This document shows, piece by piece, positions 16,951-26,382 of a stretch of DNA of 64,000 nucleotides. Under the pieces are notes generated by a model. The model did no database searches, was not told where the DNA came from, and saw only the letters and a program-made list of their open reading frames with translations. The stretch lies in the NCBI RefSeq assembly GCF_900142925.1, contig NZ_FRCN01000014.1:186001-250000 (forward strand), written 5' to 3'. The position numbers were made by a program, and so were the translations under genes. This DNA is from Chitinophaga sp. CF418. GTDB lineage: Bacteria > Bacteroidota > Bacteroidia > Chitinophagales > Chitinophagaceae. Each line of letters begins with the position of its first letter. Position 1 is the first letter of the stretch.

Positions 16951-18295
16951 GAAACTGAATAGTAAAAATTGTTCCTTTATCAATCTGACTCCTGACAAAG
17001 ATCTTCCCATTTAATGCCGCGACCAACAGTTTCACATAGCTCAATCCCAGACCATAACCTTTCACTTCATGCACATTTTTCGATTGCACACGGTAAAATT
17101 TATCGAATATAAAGGGCAAATGAAACTGATCGATACCCTTCCCATTGTCCTGTATCTGCAATTGCCAGCCATTATCAATATGCTGAAAGCTAATATCGAT
17201 AAGAATATCTCCCTGTGAATACTTAATTGCATTATCTATAAGGTTACTTAAAATCGTATCTATAATAAAACGGTCTGTATTAACCTCTTCGTTATGTAAA
17301 GAATTACGAATGGAAATCTTATCTGGCGCATGCAAGTCAAAACGGTCAGATACCGCTGCAGAGAGATCGGTTAAATTAACAACCGTCGACTGTGTATGCA
17401 TGATGCCGTGTTCATATTTACTGATCTCTAATATACGGTCGATGTCTTTATCCAGCTTTTCAAGTGTGCCCAAATTGATGTTTAAATACCTGTCAAGTCT
17501 CTCTGGATCTGATGAAGCGCCGAAACTCTTTAGCGCGTCTACTGATGATTTCAAAATGGTAAGTGGCGTTCTTAACTCATGCGTGATATTATTGATGAAA
17601 TCGTCTTTAAAATTGTTGAGTCGCATTTGACGGATAATCATTCTTCCCATAACAAAAAGACTTCCCGCAGATAATAGTATCAGTACCAGAGAAATGACAG
17701 CAGGAAGAATATTCTGCTTCCACAGCACCAACGATGAATTTTCTGGAATAGCCAGAATAATAACAACAGGAGATCTGTGGAACTTTATAGGCACTGCAAT
17801 TTCATGCTGTGTAAGAACCGTTGTACTATCTAAAACTATGAGCCTAAAGGAGACTGCAATATTCTCTTTTTGCAGTTCCTCGTTATATATCAGGCTCAAA
17901 GAATCGAGATTTACCGGTCGACGGAATTGCTGTGATATCAATCTTCCCATGATAGCACTCACTTCATTTATATTATACTCATCAATTTTGACTGTTAAAA
18001 ATTCAGCATGAAATGGTTTAATAACCGCAGGTGTATCAAAAGCAATGGAATCGCGATTAGGAATTGTTTTCAGAAAAAATGTAAGGGTGGGATCTTTGTA
18101 CTTCAGTGACGTAGGAAGTTCACTCTGCCGCAGCTGGTATAAACTGATACTTCTCTGCAATGCGTACTTTGCTGAATTTATAAAATTACGCTCACTGACT
18201 TTAAAGTTATTATACACCCAATAGATCTGGAACAACACAATCAGCAATACGGCAATTATTGCAACAAAGAATGTAAACTTCAATCTTCTCCTCAT
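16943..18295 (-). CDS. Sensor histidine kinase
   Basis: 450 residues. TM1 (about 9-28), a periplasmic sensor region (about 30-190) with no recognised domain, TM2 (about 196-217), then HisKA with phospho-His about H239 in ITHELRTPLTIL, and a HATPase domain with NLIDNAIKYS, DNGKGID and GYGLGLSYVK boxes. It phosphorylates the coupled OmpR regulator. Divergent from the thioredoxin gene across a 129-bp promoter region. The signal sensed cannot be inferred. Confidence 0.92.
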   Translation of the reverse strand: MRRRLKFTFFVAIIAVLLIVLFQIYWVYNNFKVSERNFINSAKYALQRSISLYQLRQSELPTSLKYKDPTLTFFLKTIPNRDSIAFDTPAVIKPFHAEFLTVKIDEYNINEVSAIMGRLISQQFRRPVNLDSLSLIYNEELQKENIAVSFRLIVLDSTTVLTQHEIAVPIKFHRSPVVIILAIPENSSLVLWKQNILPAVISLVLILLSAGSLFVMGRMIIRQMRLNNFKDDFINNITHELRTPLTILKSSVDALKSFGASSDPERLDRYLNINLGTLEKLDKDIDRILEISKYEHGIMHTQSTVVNLTDLSAAVSDRFDLHAPDKISIRNSLHNEEVNTDRFIIDTILSNLIDNAIKYSQGDILIDISFQHIDNGWQLQIQDNGKGIDQFHLPFIFDKFYRVQSKNVHEVKGYGLGLSYVKLLVAALNGKIFVRSQIDKGTIFTIQFHD

Positions 18296-18396
18296 AATAC
18301 CCGCTAAAATTACACTATAACGCTTTCATAAATGTTCACTTAACATTAGTTAACAGAAAAGTCCTCCTTTTTAACATTCAACCGTATTGCGTCTGA

Positions 18397-18404
18397 TATT
18401 TTTG
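18397..18404 (+). promoter_or_regulatory. Bacteroidota -7 promoter element before the thioredoxin gene
   Basis: TATTTTTG matches TAnnTTTG and leaves a 20-nt leader to the ATG at 18425. The -33 element is weak. Confidence 0.45.
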
Positions 18405-18424
18405 TAATCGAAATTACATCAATT

Positions 18425-19000
18425 ATGAAAATACGTCTCTTTTACCTGTTGCTTTTTTGCATGTCTGTTGCCGTACACGGTAATTCAAATACCGAATATA
18501 GGCAAACACGCGTCGATACGCTATTTAATATACCTGCTCCCCAGTTCAGTATGTTAGATATAAACGGCAAAACTGTAAGCCTTTCTGACTTCAAAAATAA
18601 AACGCTGGTCGTGTATTTTTGGTCAACATGGTGTTACTATTGCCATAAAGATTTTCCAATGGTCAATAAAGTAGTAAAGCAATATGCAAATGACACCACC
18701 GTAGCCTTCCTTTTTGTGGACACACGTGAGAAATCACCCGAATATAAAAGTCTTGTGCAAAAAGATATGGCAAAGTATAACTATAACTTTCATGTTGTGT
18801 TTGATGAAAAAGGGAAAGATAGCATTCAAAACAAATACTATACGGAGTTCGGAACAATAGGTATCCCTACACGATTTGTCATTGACGGAAATATGATCAT
18901 TCGTCATAAGTTGGTAGGATATGATGGACGTCTTACGGAAGATGAGGCTGCAGCTGCATTTATCCGTTCAATTGAAGACACAAAAAAAATGGGGCATTAA
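18425..19000 (+). CDS. TlpA-like thioredoxin, secreted
   Basis: 191 residues. Signal peptide about 1-20. The AhpC/TlpA-type fold starts at about 38 (PAPQFSMLDINGKTVSLSDFKNK in pieces), with the redox motif CYYC in WSTWCYYCHKDFP (about 63-72) and a cis-Pro loop GIPTRFVID. Such periplasmic proteins reduce disulfides, for example in cytochrome c maturation or oxidative stress repair. CYYC is an unusual dipeptide for this family (CxxC is normally CPPC or CGPC). Monocistronic; its end overlaps the hydrolase pseudogene by 4 bp, tail to tail. Confidence 0.85.
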   Translation: MKIRLFYLLLFCMSVAVHGNSNTEYRQTRVDTLFNIPAPQFSMLDINGKTVSLSDFKNKTLVVYFWSTWCYYCHKDFPMVNKVVKQYANDTTVAFLFVDTREKSPEYKSLVQKDMAKYNYNFHVVFDEKGKDSIQNKYYTEFGTIGIPTRFVIDGNMIIRHKLVGYDGRLTEDEAAAAFIRSIEDTKKMGH

Positions 19001-19294
19001 TAAAGAATAGAAACGGCGAAGTAACGATTAGTTCGCCTTCGCCGCTCACTTGTATTGTCAAATGTATAAGATAAATCAGCTATGGGCGGTTGTTCGCTCC
19101 TGCCAAAACCTGGATAATCAGGGGCGATCAGGTGATATTTGTCCGATAAATCAGTCATCAGATTCCTGAACATATGCGATGACGAAGGATAACCATGCAA
19201 GAGGAGAATAACCGGCGCATTTTTGGTCCCGCTTCGCGGTAAAAAATATTGCCCCCGTTTATATCAATAAAATCATAGGTAGTTTTATTTTTCA
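18997..19294 (-). pseudogene. Truncated alpha/beta hydrolase remnant
   Basis: Starts like its neighbours at 19294 (MKNKTTYDFIDINGGNIFYREAG). It then needs one inserted base near 19233 to continue as KNAPVILLLHGYPSSSHMFRNL and DKYHLIAPDYPGFGRSEQPP, and loses homology after SYTFDN (about 19050). It lacks the nucleophile, acid and His regions. It resembles the intact gene at 25477-26382 most closely, so it is a decayed duplicate. The open piece 18997-19200 would give a 67-residue product without function. Confidence 0.75.
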
Positions 19295-19308
19295 TTGTGT
19301 GGATTTTT

Positions 19309-20175
19309 TTATCCTGGAATAAAACGGTTTATTAAGTCAGCAACAAATCCGTGATGCTCCTCAAGTAGAAAATGCCCTCCATCAATCTGAATTATTTCCG
19401 CTTCGGGCAGATCTTTTCTATAAGCATTCCCGCCAGGTGCTATAAACATGGGATCGTTTTTCCCCCATACGACCAATGTCTTAGGTTGATGTTCTTTAAA
19501 ATACTTATGCCATTCCTCGTACAGGGCAAGATTACTTCCATAATCCCGGAAAAGGGCGAGTTGTATTTTATCATTTCCAGCCCGGTCAAGATAATATTGA
19601 TCGGTTATATAGCTATCCGGACTTATCCGGGTTTCATCATTGGCGCCAGTCAGATATAGCCATTTAGTAGCCGCGGATGTCAGGAAAAAACGGGCCGCTT
19701 TCTCCTGCTCGGCATCCGGTTTTTGAATATAGGTGACCAAAGGCTCCAATGCCTGTCCTAAGCCTTCATGATACGCATTCGCATTTTGTATGATAAGTGA
19801 CCGGATCATTTCGGGGCGACGACTGGCGATTCTCAGCCCTATAGGACCGCCGTAATCCTGGATATACAGGTTGATATTCCGAAGTTGCAGGTGATCAATA
19901 AAGCGTTCAATAATGACCGATAAATTATCAAACGTATACGAAAACTGCTGCACGTCAGGGGCACTGCTTTGCCCAAATCCGGGATAGTCAGGAGCAACAA
20001 CATGATATGCACCAGATAGATCAGCAATAAGGTCCCTGTACATGTGTGAAGAGGAAGGGAAACCGTGTAGTAACAGTAATACCGGGTGCGCTGCTGTACC
20101 GGCTTCACGATAGAAAATGTTCAGCCCATCTATTGCGACCGTTCTATAAAATATCTGATCTTTCATAAAAAACAT
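19309..20175 (-). CDS. Alpha/beta hydrolase, haloalkane dehalogenase/epoxide hydrolase-like
   Basis: 288 residues. Oxyanion/HG motif LLHGFPSSSHMYRDL (about 34-48), PDYPGFGQS, and a nucleophile elbow with Asp rather than Ser (YIQDYGGPIGLRIA, about D108). The second acid is in VVWGKNDPMF and the His in IDGGHFLLEE. An Asp nucleophile points to haloalkane dehalogenase or epoxide hydrolase chemistry on small hydrophobic substrates. Substrate not predictable. It follows another hydrolase gene by 30 bp on the same strand and may share its transcript. Confidence 0.85.
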   Translation of the reverse strand: MFFMKDQIFYRTVAIDGLNIFYREAGTAAHPVLLLLHGFPSSSHMYRDLIADLSGAYHVVAPDYPGFGQSSAPDVQQFSYTFDNLSVIIERFIDHLQLRNINLYIQDYGGPIGLRIASRRPEMIRSLIIQNANAYHEGLGQALEPLVTYIQKPDAEQEKAARFFLTSAATKWLYLTGANDETRISPDSYITDQYYLDRAGNDKIQLALFRDYGSNLALYEEWHKYFKEHQPKTLVVWGKNDPMFIAPGGNAYRKDLPEAEIIQIDGGHFLLEEHHGFVADLINRFIPG

Positions 20176-20205
20176 TAAAACATAAGAATAAATGTTATGA
20201 CCTGC

Positions 20206-21018
20206 CTATTTATCACCGGCCGCTGCGAGGATCACCTTTACGACAGCTGCTGGTTGTGACAACATAACCACGTGGCTTGCATCCAGATGATAAGTAGTGG
20301 CATGAATGTTTTTGGCCATCTCGCTTTCCAGCTGTGGTGATATCATATGATCCTTGTCCGAGACAACATAAAAACTTGGCTTATTTTTCCAGGCAGGGTT
20401 ACTTACTTTGGCTGTTATAGTACTAAAGTGAAAGCGCCCCTGTCCGGCTGCAATGATCCTGGCTTCTTGTGCCGGCAGGTCCTGTGCAAAATGGTTTACA
20501 ACCGTTTCTTCCTTCAGGCGTATATAACCGTCACTACTAACAATAGGATCTGCAAGCCCCTGCACATTCGATATTTTTCTCACCTCATATGCATCCTTGC
20601 TGAGACTCTCAATGCTTTGCCCCTCATCCGGTGCATAAGCGGCTACATATACAAGCGACTGGACCTTTTCGTTGTTCCCGGCCTGGGTAATAACGACGCC
20701 TCCCCATGAATGACCTACCAGTATCACCTTCCCTTTTACTTCTGCGATAGCCCGCTCTACAAACGCGACATCATCACTTAAGGAGGTCAATGGATTTTGA
20801 ACGGCTATCGTGTGGTAACCTTTTTCCTGTAAAGCAGGTATTACCTTATTCCAGGAAGATCCATCGGCAAAAGCCCCGTGTACCAGCACTATGGTTGGTT
20901 TATCTTCTTCTTTAGCGGTTGTGTGCTGCCTCAGAGTGCCAGTAAAGGAAACTAATGATACAAGTACAAGCAGTGCGCCCATTACGCTGGACATCACGAC
21001 CACAATCTTCTTTTTCAT
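20206..21018 (-). CDS. Exported alpha/beta hydrolase with Ser nucleophile
   Basis: 270 residues from the Met at 21018 (MKKKIVVVMSSVMGALL); the longer frame from 21066 precedes the signal sequence. N-terminal signal/anchor at about 5-26, then LVHGAFADGSSWNKVIP, nucleophile elbow VGHSWGGVV (Ser), acid near SDKDHMI and His in DASHVVMLSQP. This matches the salicylate esterase/MenH-like group of small carboxyl-ester hydrolases. Likely periplasmic. Upstream the divergent Crp/Fnr gene starts at 21196, so a shared control region is likely. Confidence 0.85.
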   Translation of the reverse strand: MKKKIVVVMSSVMGALLVLVSLVSFTGTLRQHTTAKEEDKPTIVLVHGAFADGSSWNKVIPALQEKGYHTIAVQNPLTSLSDDVAFVERAIAEVKGKVILVGHSWGGVVITQAGNNEKVQSLVYVAAYAPDEGQSIESLSKDAYEVRKISNVQGLADPIVSSDGYIRLKEETVVNHFAQDLPAQEARIIAAGQGRFHFSTITAKVSNPAWKNKPSFYVVSDKDHMISPQLESEMAKNIHATTYHLDASHVVMLSQPAAVVKVILAAAGDK

Positions 21019-21195
21019 AATATGAAATTTAAAGTTATAATTAGGGTGACCAGATTGATCGATCAAATTTGAAAAGAAGTATGTGATCGGACAAATAACT
21101 TAATTAATAGGAACGCTTATAATTTTAATCGTTGCTTTTTTTTCAATCATTTTCATTTGTGTTAAAAACAGCTAAAAACACACGCTTGTACGGTG

Positions 21196-21846
21196 ATGAA
21201 AAAAAAGACCACTCTTCCTTCACACAATAATATTAATCAATCAATATTTTGCACTCCTTTTCTGGATTACATGTCGCAGGACGTTGTGCTTGATGATGCG
21301 ACGAAAAAGCTGGTAGAAGAAAACTGCAGATTGGTAAAATTCGCCGAAGGAAAGCGATTGCTGGAAGCAGGTAATGTATGTCAATACATTTACTTTATCA
21401 TTGAAGGAGAATGTATTTCCTACTTCATCGATTTTAAAGGAAAAACAATTACCTGGTTTTTTCACTTCAACAGCCCGGCAAGCACCACAAAGAATATTTT
21501 TGCCGTAGACTATAGAAGTTTTCTTTCCCGCCAACCAGCCACACTCACCATCGATACCCTGTTACCTGTAACCGCTATCCGGTTTTCTGCAGATGAATTA
21601 AAAAAACTGGTCGGGGAATCGCCTGCAGTTGAACGCTGGCTGCGTCTGTTGACCGAAAAGGCTTTTATACAGGTCTATGATCGCATCAATACACTACTTA
21701 CATTGCCTGCTCCTGATCGGTATAAGAGATTTCTTGAGGAGGAGCCCTACCTGTTAAATATGTTTTCGAATTATCTGATCGCCACTTACCTGAATGTGAC
21801 GCCCCAGTCCTTAAGTCGTATCAGAAAGCAACTCAAGCATGATTAA
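21196..21846 (+). CDS. Crp/Fnr-family transcriptional regulator
   Basis: 216 residues from the ATG at 21196 (GTG at 21193 is also possible). Cyclic-nucleotide-binding fold (about 25-130: GKRLLEAGNVCQYIYFIIEGECISYFID in pieces) and a shortened C-terminal winged helix (NYLIATYLNVTPQSLSRIRKQL). No Cys cluster for an iron-sulfur centre, so not a classic Fnr. Bacteroidota have many such ligand-unknown regulators. Divergent from the exported hydrolase, its probable target. Confidence 0.88.
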   Translation: MKKKTTLPSHNNINQSIFCTPFLDYMSQDVVLDDATKKLVEENCRLVKFAEGKRLLEAGNVCQYIYFIIEGECISYFIDFKGKTITWFFHFNSPASTTKNIFAVDYRSFLSRQPATLTIDTLLPVTAIRFSADELKKLVGESPAVERWLRLLTEKAFIQVYDRINTLLTLPAPDRYKRFLEEEPYLLNMFSNYLIATYLNVTPQSLSRIRKQLKHD

Positions 21847-21969
21847 ACTACTTGTTAGCACCATTAATTATCCTAGGGTAATTAACATATGATTTTCATT
21901 GCAGAGTTTTGCATCGAAATTGAAAAAACAATGAAAAACCATAATTAGTATCAGTATTAAAATAACAAG

Positions 21970-23016
21970 ATGATGTATTTAAAAAAAACGTTCGCATTGA
22001 TTGCATCCATGATATGGTTGATGCTGCTTGCTAACTGCTCGGCTCCAGACACAAAAAGCAATAAGGCTGACTATTTTATTACGGATACAACGACCGTGCA
22101 AACAGGAGGTGTCAAAATGGTACCCATAAAGACACCTAAAGGTATTTTCAACGTATGGACAAAACGGATTGGCAATAATCCCAAAATAAAGGTGCTGCTA
22201 CTTGCCGGGGGACCAGGATTTCCCCACGATTATCTGGAAGCATTTGAAAGCTATTTCCCGGGCGAAGGAATAGAATTTTATTACTATGATGAATTGGGTA
22301 ATGGCAATAGTGATAAGCCAGGTGACAGCAGCCGTTACAACGTAGCAAGTGCTGTGGATGAGGTTGAGCAGGTACGGCAGGCATTAAAGCTGGATGCATC
22401 AAATTTTTACGTATTCGGCCATTCGTGGGGTGGCCTGCTGGCTATGGAATATGCAATAAAATACCAGCAACATCTGAAAGCGTTGATCATCTCGAATATG
22501 GTGTCAAGCGGAAAGGAGTTTAACAATTATATTCAGCAGGTGCTGGTGAAACAATTGCCCTCTGCAGTACTCGACACAATCAATGAATTGTCGGCCAGGA
22601 ACGATTATGCTAACCCGAAGTATTCCGAACTTGTAACAAAGCATTTTTATGCTAAGTTTATTTGTCGCCTGCCATTAGAGCAATGGCCGGAACCCCTCAA
22701 AAGGGCGCTGGGTAAACTGAATATGCCTTATTACCTGGCATTACAGGGCCCAAGTGAATTCGGCATTATTGGAGGTTTACTTACCTGGGATATAAGCGAC
22801 CGGCTGAAAGAGATTGTTGTGCCAGCACTGTTTATAGGCGCCAAATACGATGAAATGAACCCCGAACATATAAAATGGATGAGCCAACAGGTGCAACATG
22901 GGCAGTTTTTGTACTGTGCTGACGGTAGTCACCTGAGTATGTACGATCAGCAACCATTTTACATGAACGGGATGATACACTTTATAAAGGATGTCAATAA
23001 TAACACCTTAAAGTAA
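21970..23016 (+). CDS. Proline iminopeptidase-like alpha/beta hydrolase, lipoprotein
   Basis: 348 residues. Lipoprotein signal ending LLANCSAP (Cys about 23). Peptidase S33-type features: LLLAGGPGFPHDYLE (HGGPG-like oxyanion motif), YYDELGNGNSDKP, nucleophile elbow FGHSWGGLLAMEY, Asp in GAKYDEMNP and His in DGSHLSMY. These enzymes release N-terminal proline or hydrolyse amides and esters. Anchored in the outer or inner membrane facing the periplasm. Monocistronic, ended by the hairpin at 23069. Confidence 0.85.
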   Translation: MMYLKKTFALIASMIWLMLLANCSAPDTKSNKADYFITDTTTVQTGGVKMVPIKTPKGIFNVWTKRIGNNPKIKVLLLAGGPGFPHDYLEAFESYFPGEGIEFYYYDELGNGNSDKPGDSSRYNVASAVDEVEQVRQALKLDASNFYVFGHSWGGLLAMEYAIKYQQHLKALIISNMVSSGKEFNNYIQQVLVKQLPSAVLDTINELSARNDYANPKYSELVTKHFYAKFICRLPLEQWPEPLKRALGKLNMPYYLALQGPSEFGIIGGLLTWDISDRLKEIVVPALFIGAKYDEMNPEHIKWMSQQVQHGQFLYCADGSHLSMYDQQPFYMNGMIHFIKDVNNNTLK

Positions 23017-23068
23017 AAACACCCAGGAAGCAAATGATGAGTTGCAACCCAGGGTCAGTATAAAATCC

Positions 23069-23102
23069 GAAAGCCTTCAAATCTGACGATTTGAAGGCTT
23101 TC
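23069..23102. terminator. Bidirectional terminator between convergent genes
   Basis: Perfect 15-bp arms GAAAGCCTTCAAATC / GATTTGAAGGCTTTC with a TGAC loop, between the peptidase-like gene (+) and the transporter gene (-). Confidence 0.75.
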
Positions 23103-23136
23103 CTTGTTCAAGGTATTAATAGCGCTGATTATTTCT

Positions 23137-23580
23137 CTAAAATTTTTCTACCATAGCAACTCCCGTAATGATCAGCAGCATACCAAGGCCGCGCCAAATG
23201 TTAACAGGATGCTGCGCTGCAACCAGGAGGCTAAAGTGATCCAGCAATACTGAAATGATAACCTGCCCGGCTACCACAAGCCCGAACGTAAGTGCCATAC
23301 CTAGCCTTGGAAGCGCCAGCATACTTCCCGTAATGAATACAGCACCAATGACACCACCACCCAACACTGCTGTAATATCACTGCCCTTAAGCAGTTGCCA
23401 GGAGAATGTTTCTTTTGTAAAGGGAACATAAAGGACCATGGTGAGCGCTCCTACGATAAAACAGATCATAGAAGCATAAACAGGGCTGCCGATTGATTTC
23501 GCCAGTTTGGCATTAAGCCCACCCTGTAAAGGCAATAAAGCACCACATAAAAAGACCACAAAAAGCCAAGCTATTTTCAT
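23137..23580 (-). CDS. DMT-family transporter, YdcZ/DUF606 type
   Basis: 147 residues, five hydrophobic segments covering nearly the whole chain, with the family signatures GALLPLQGGLNAKLA near the N-terminus and a GxxLIxxGV end. Half-size drug/metabolite transporters of this class work as dimers; the substrate is unknown. It lies 35 bp behind the AraC gene on the same strand and probably belongs to that operon. Confidence 0.85.
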   Translation of the reverse strand: MKIAWLFVVFLCGALLPLQGGLNAKLAKSIGSPVYASMICFIVGALTMVLYVPFTKETFSWQLLKGSDITAVLGGGVIGAVFITGSMLALPRLGMALTFGLVVAGQVIISVLLDHFSLLVAAQHPVNIWRGLGMLLIITGVAMVEKF

Positions 23581-23615
23581 AATTATATTTTTCTATCAGA
23601 TAAACGATCGTTCAT

Positions 23616-24491
23616 TTACATTGAAAGCCCTTTTTTGAAGGCGGTAAAGCTAATGCCGGAGCAGTTCTTAAAATACTTGCTGAAATGAGCAGGATCCCAA
23701 AATCCCAGATCATAAGCAGTCTCCTTCAAACTATAACCGTCATGAAGCACCCTTCGTTTCGCTTCAAGAACAATCCGCTGCTGTATGTGATGACTAACCG
23801 TGCGTCCCGACAATTCTTTCACCACACCGTTCAGGTAATTGGGGGATACAGCTAAGATCTCAGCATACTCTTTCACCATCTTTTTGGAAGCATAGTACCT
23901 TTCCAGTTGTGTAAAAAATAGCTTAACCAGGCCAGACTTCCGGGACCAGTAAATGCCCTGGCCATCCTGTTTTAATTGCCGGCATAAGTAGATCATGAAT
24001 ATCTTCAGGTATCCCTTCAGTATGTCCGAACGCAAATCCAGCACATTATTATATTCCTGTATCATTTTGTCAGCTAAGGATACCATTAAGGCTATCGCAT
24101 CACCCCATATATGGATGATTGGTATAGAGTTAAACCGGTTGAAAAGCGAAATGTGAAATAAACCGGCCAATCTGACATCAGTTAATTCAATGTATTCTTC
24201 TACAAAAGATATCGCATAACCTTTTGCCTCTTCATCAATCTCCATTGTAAAAACCTGGCCAGGCTTCGCATAGAAAAACACGTTTTCATTTATAAGGAAC
24301 ACATCTGTATCAAGACTTATTTTTACAGCACCCTTCAGGATCCAGATAATGAGATACATTTCTTCGCAAAAAAAAGGTGCTTCTCCTTCTTTATTTCTCG
24401 CAAGAAGCGATTGGATGGAATGAATCTGGAAGAGCGCCGGCTCAGCAATCTGACTGTCTTTCTTTAATTTACGGCTAATTTTCATTTTCAA
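23616..24491 (-). CDS. AraC-family transcriptional regulator
   Basis: 291 residues. An N-terminal cupin-like sensing region (about 20-120, with FLINENVFFYAKPGQVF) is followed by a double helix-turn-helix (about 185-288: YAEILAVSPNYLNGVVKE and LKETAYDLGFWDPAHFSKYFK). Likely activates its own gene set: PNPOx-like protein, itself and the DMT transporter, which are closely spaced. Effector unknown. Confidence 0.9.
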   Translation of the reverse strand: MKMKISRKLKKDSQIAEPALFQIHSIQSLLARNKEGEAPFFCEEMYLIIWILKGAVKISLDTDVFLINENVFFYAKPGQVFTMEIDEEAKGYAISFVEEYIELTDVRLAGLFHISLFNRFNSIPIIHIWGDAIALMVSLADKMIQEYNNVLDLRSDILKGYLKIFMIYLCRQLKQDGQGIYWSRKSGLVKLFFTQLERYYASKKMVKEYAEILAVSPNYLNGVVKELSGRTVSHHIQQRIVLEAKRRVLHDGYSLKETAYDLGFWDPAHFSKYFKNCSGISFTAFKKGLSM

Positions 24492-24502
24492 TAAGTTTTA
24501 TA

Positions 24503-25120
24503 TTACTCGTCAGCCACGGGTCTCTCTTTCAATTTTTTTAATTCGGCTTCTAATTGTAAAATATATTTGCTCTGTGAAGCAAAAGCTTTATTGATTTCCT
24601 CAATTGAATACCGGGGTGTGATGTGTTGCTGACAATTCCAGTCGTAAGCATCTACATCAAATACCATCATTCTTTCCGGACGAAATTCATAGCCCTCCAG
24701 GTCAAGCCGTGCATACAGCGCAGGATCGTCTTTCAGTTCAACAATCCTGGCTTTAGCATACAATTTCAATCTTGTTCTTGTGGGATAATCCACCATGATC
24801 AATGCCACGTTATTATTGGTGGTAATATTACCTACAGTAATATATTGGGCGTTGCCTTTGTAGTCAATAATACCCAACTGTTTTGTATCCAGCACTTTAA
24901 TAAAACCCTGGGGGCCACCCCGATGTTGTATGTAAGGATATCCATTCTCCCCAATGGTAGCCATATAAAAACTATCCCGGTCCGAGATAAACCCCGTTTC
25001 ATTCTCCGTGAGCCCATCCACATAGCTTCTATTTTCCAGACGGGCATAGCTTTTACGGCTACCCAATTTCTCCTGCATATCCCTGACCGCATCTGTAAAT
25101 GCTAATGATGCATAATTCAT
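24503..25120 (-). CDS. Pyridoxamine 5'-phosphate oxidase-family flavoprotein
   Basis: 205 residues. Split-barrel FMN-binding fold: FYMATIGENGYPYIQHRGGPQGFIKV (given in part), YITVGNITTNNNVALIMVDYPTRTRLKLYAKARI. This subgroup acts on flavin or F420-like cofactors or small electrophiles rather than making PLP. A helical C-terminal tail follows. 12 bp upstream of the AraC regulator, so co-transcribed. Substrate unknown. Confidence 0.85.
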   Translation of the reverse strand: MNYASLAFTDAVRDMQEKLGSRKSYARLENRSYVDGLTENETGFISDRDSFYMATIGENGYPYIQHRGGPQGFIKVLDTKQLGIIDYKGNAQYITVGNITTNNNVALIMVDYPTRTRLKLYAKARIVELKDDPALYARLDLEGYEFRPERMMVFDVDAYDWNCQQHITPRYSIEEINKAFASQSKYILQLEAELKKLKERPVADE

Positions 25121-25126
25121 TACTAT

Positions 25127-25366
25127 TTATGATTTGGTTGTGCTCGATTTTAAAAGAGAAGGGGGCTGATCCGATTCCGGAACTGTAAGTTTACTGATGA
25201 TTGTTGTCAGATCCGGATGTTGCGCCAATACATCATCCCATAGCGAATCGCCACATTCATCTGGTATAACAATTATCTCCGGTATTTGCCCATTCGGATC
25301 TTGTGATCCGGCTATAGTATTTTGTGGCTTTATTCCGACGGGCCCCCTGTTGTCTGAAGAACTCAT
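25127..25366 (-). CDS. Small hypothetical protein, first gene of the PNPOx-AraC-DMT operon
   Basis: 79 residues, 6 bp before the PNPOx-family gene. Acidic and proline-rich, with no motif I recognise (IPEIIVIPDECGDSLWDDVL in the middle). Spacing supports it as a real gene. The short length and composition do not suggest an enzyme. Confidence 0.5.
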   Translation of the reverse strand: MSSSDNRGPVGIKPQNTIAGSQDPNGQIPEIIVIPDECGDSLWDDVLAQHPDLTTIISKLTVPESDQPPSLLKSSTTKS

Positions 25367-25476
25367 AAAAACAGATTTAATTTAGAAGGTTGTTATTACA
25401 ACAGGATACAACAAAGCTCCTTCCGGCGTATAAACCCTTTTCTATATTTGGAGCTGTTGTATCCTTAACCAATGCT

Positions 25477-26382
25477 TTATACTGACTGAGCCAGTGCTCC
25501 GTCCAGCTTGCGATCACCCACTTTTCTGTCTAAGAAGTTCCGTATGGTTGCTGCAATTTCATCACCAAAACTTTCAAGCGCAAAATGTCCCGTTGGATAA
25601 AGATGAAACTCCAGGTTCTTTACATCTTTTTTGAACGCCTCTGCACCAACACCAGGAAAAATATAATCGTCTTTTCCATACACAATTAACATTTCCGGAT
25701 TTGCTGTACGCAGATATTCCTGCCATTTAGGATATTGTTTTACGTTGTTTTGGTAATCATAAAACAGCGCGATCTGTATGTCGTCGTTTTCAGGACGTTG
25801 CAGGTGCCTGAGATCGATCTCCCAGTTATCAGGAGATATAAGGCTTTCATCCGGAACATGATGTGTGTATTGCCATTTCAATCCATCTGGGCTATGAAAG
25901 GACTGGCAAGCTTTAATAGCCTCTTTGTCATTTCTGTCTTTCCAAAGAGCCTTAATGGGATCCCAGAAGGTTTCTAATCCTTCTTCATAGCAACAGCCAT
26001 TCTGAACAATGATGCTCTCTATCCTTTCCGGGTACTTTGAGGCGAGTGTCCAGCCAATGGGAGCACCGTAATCCATTAGGTAGAGGCTGAATTTTTCAAT
26101 ATGCAAGTGCTGCAGCAACTCTTCTATAATCCTGGCATAGTTTGCAAAACTATATTCAAAATCGGCCATAGGTGGTTGTTCACTTCTTCCATAACCTGGG
26201 TAATCGGGCGCAATCAAATGGTATTTGTCTGACAAATCATTGATCAGGTTACGGTACATGTGTGAAGAGGTTGGATAGCCGTGCAACAACAGCAAAACCG
26301 GAGCATTGGCGGGACCCGCTTCCCTGAAAAAGATATTTACGCCGCTGATCTCCGCTGAGTGATAGTGTGTCTTGTTTTTCAT
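25477..26382 (-). CDS. Alpha/beta hydrolase, epoxide hydrolase/dehalogenase-like
   Basis: 301 residues from the Met at 26382 (MKNKTHYHSAEISGVNIFFREAG in pieces); the frame runs to 26475 but homology to the sister genes begins here. LLHGYPTSSHMYRNL, PDYPGYGRS, Asp nucleophile in LMDYGAPIGWTLA, acid in YGKDDYIFPG and His in PTGHFALESF. Paralogue of the gene at 19309-20175 and parent-like copy of the pseudogene at 18997-19294. Substrate unknown. Confidence 0.85.
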   Translation of the reverse strand: MKNKTHYHSAEISGVNIFFREAGPANAPVLLLLHGYPTSSHMYRNLINDLSDKYHLIAPDYPGYGRSEQPPMADFEYSFANYARIIEELLQHLHIEKFSLYLMDYGAPIGWTLASKYPERIESIIVQNGCCYEEGLETFWDPIKALWKDRNDKEAIKACQSFHSPDGLKWQYTHHVPDESLISPDNWEIDLRHLQRPENDDIQIALFYDYQNNVKQYPKWQEYLRTANPEMLIVYGKDDYIFPGVGAEAFKKDVKNLEFHLYPTGHFALESFGDEIAATIRNFLDRKVGDRKLDGALAQSV

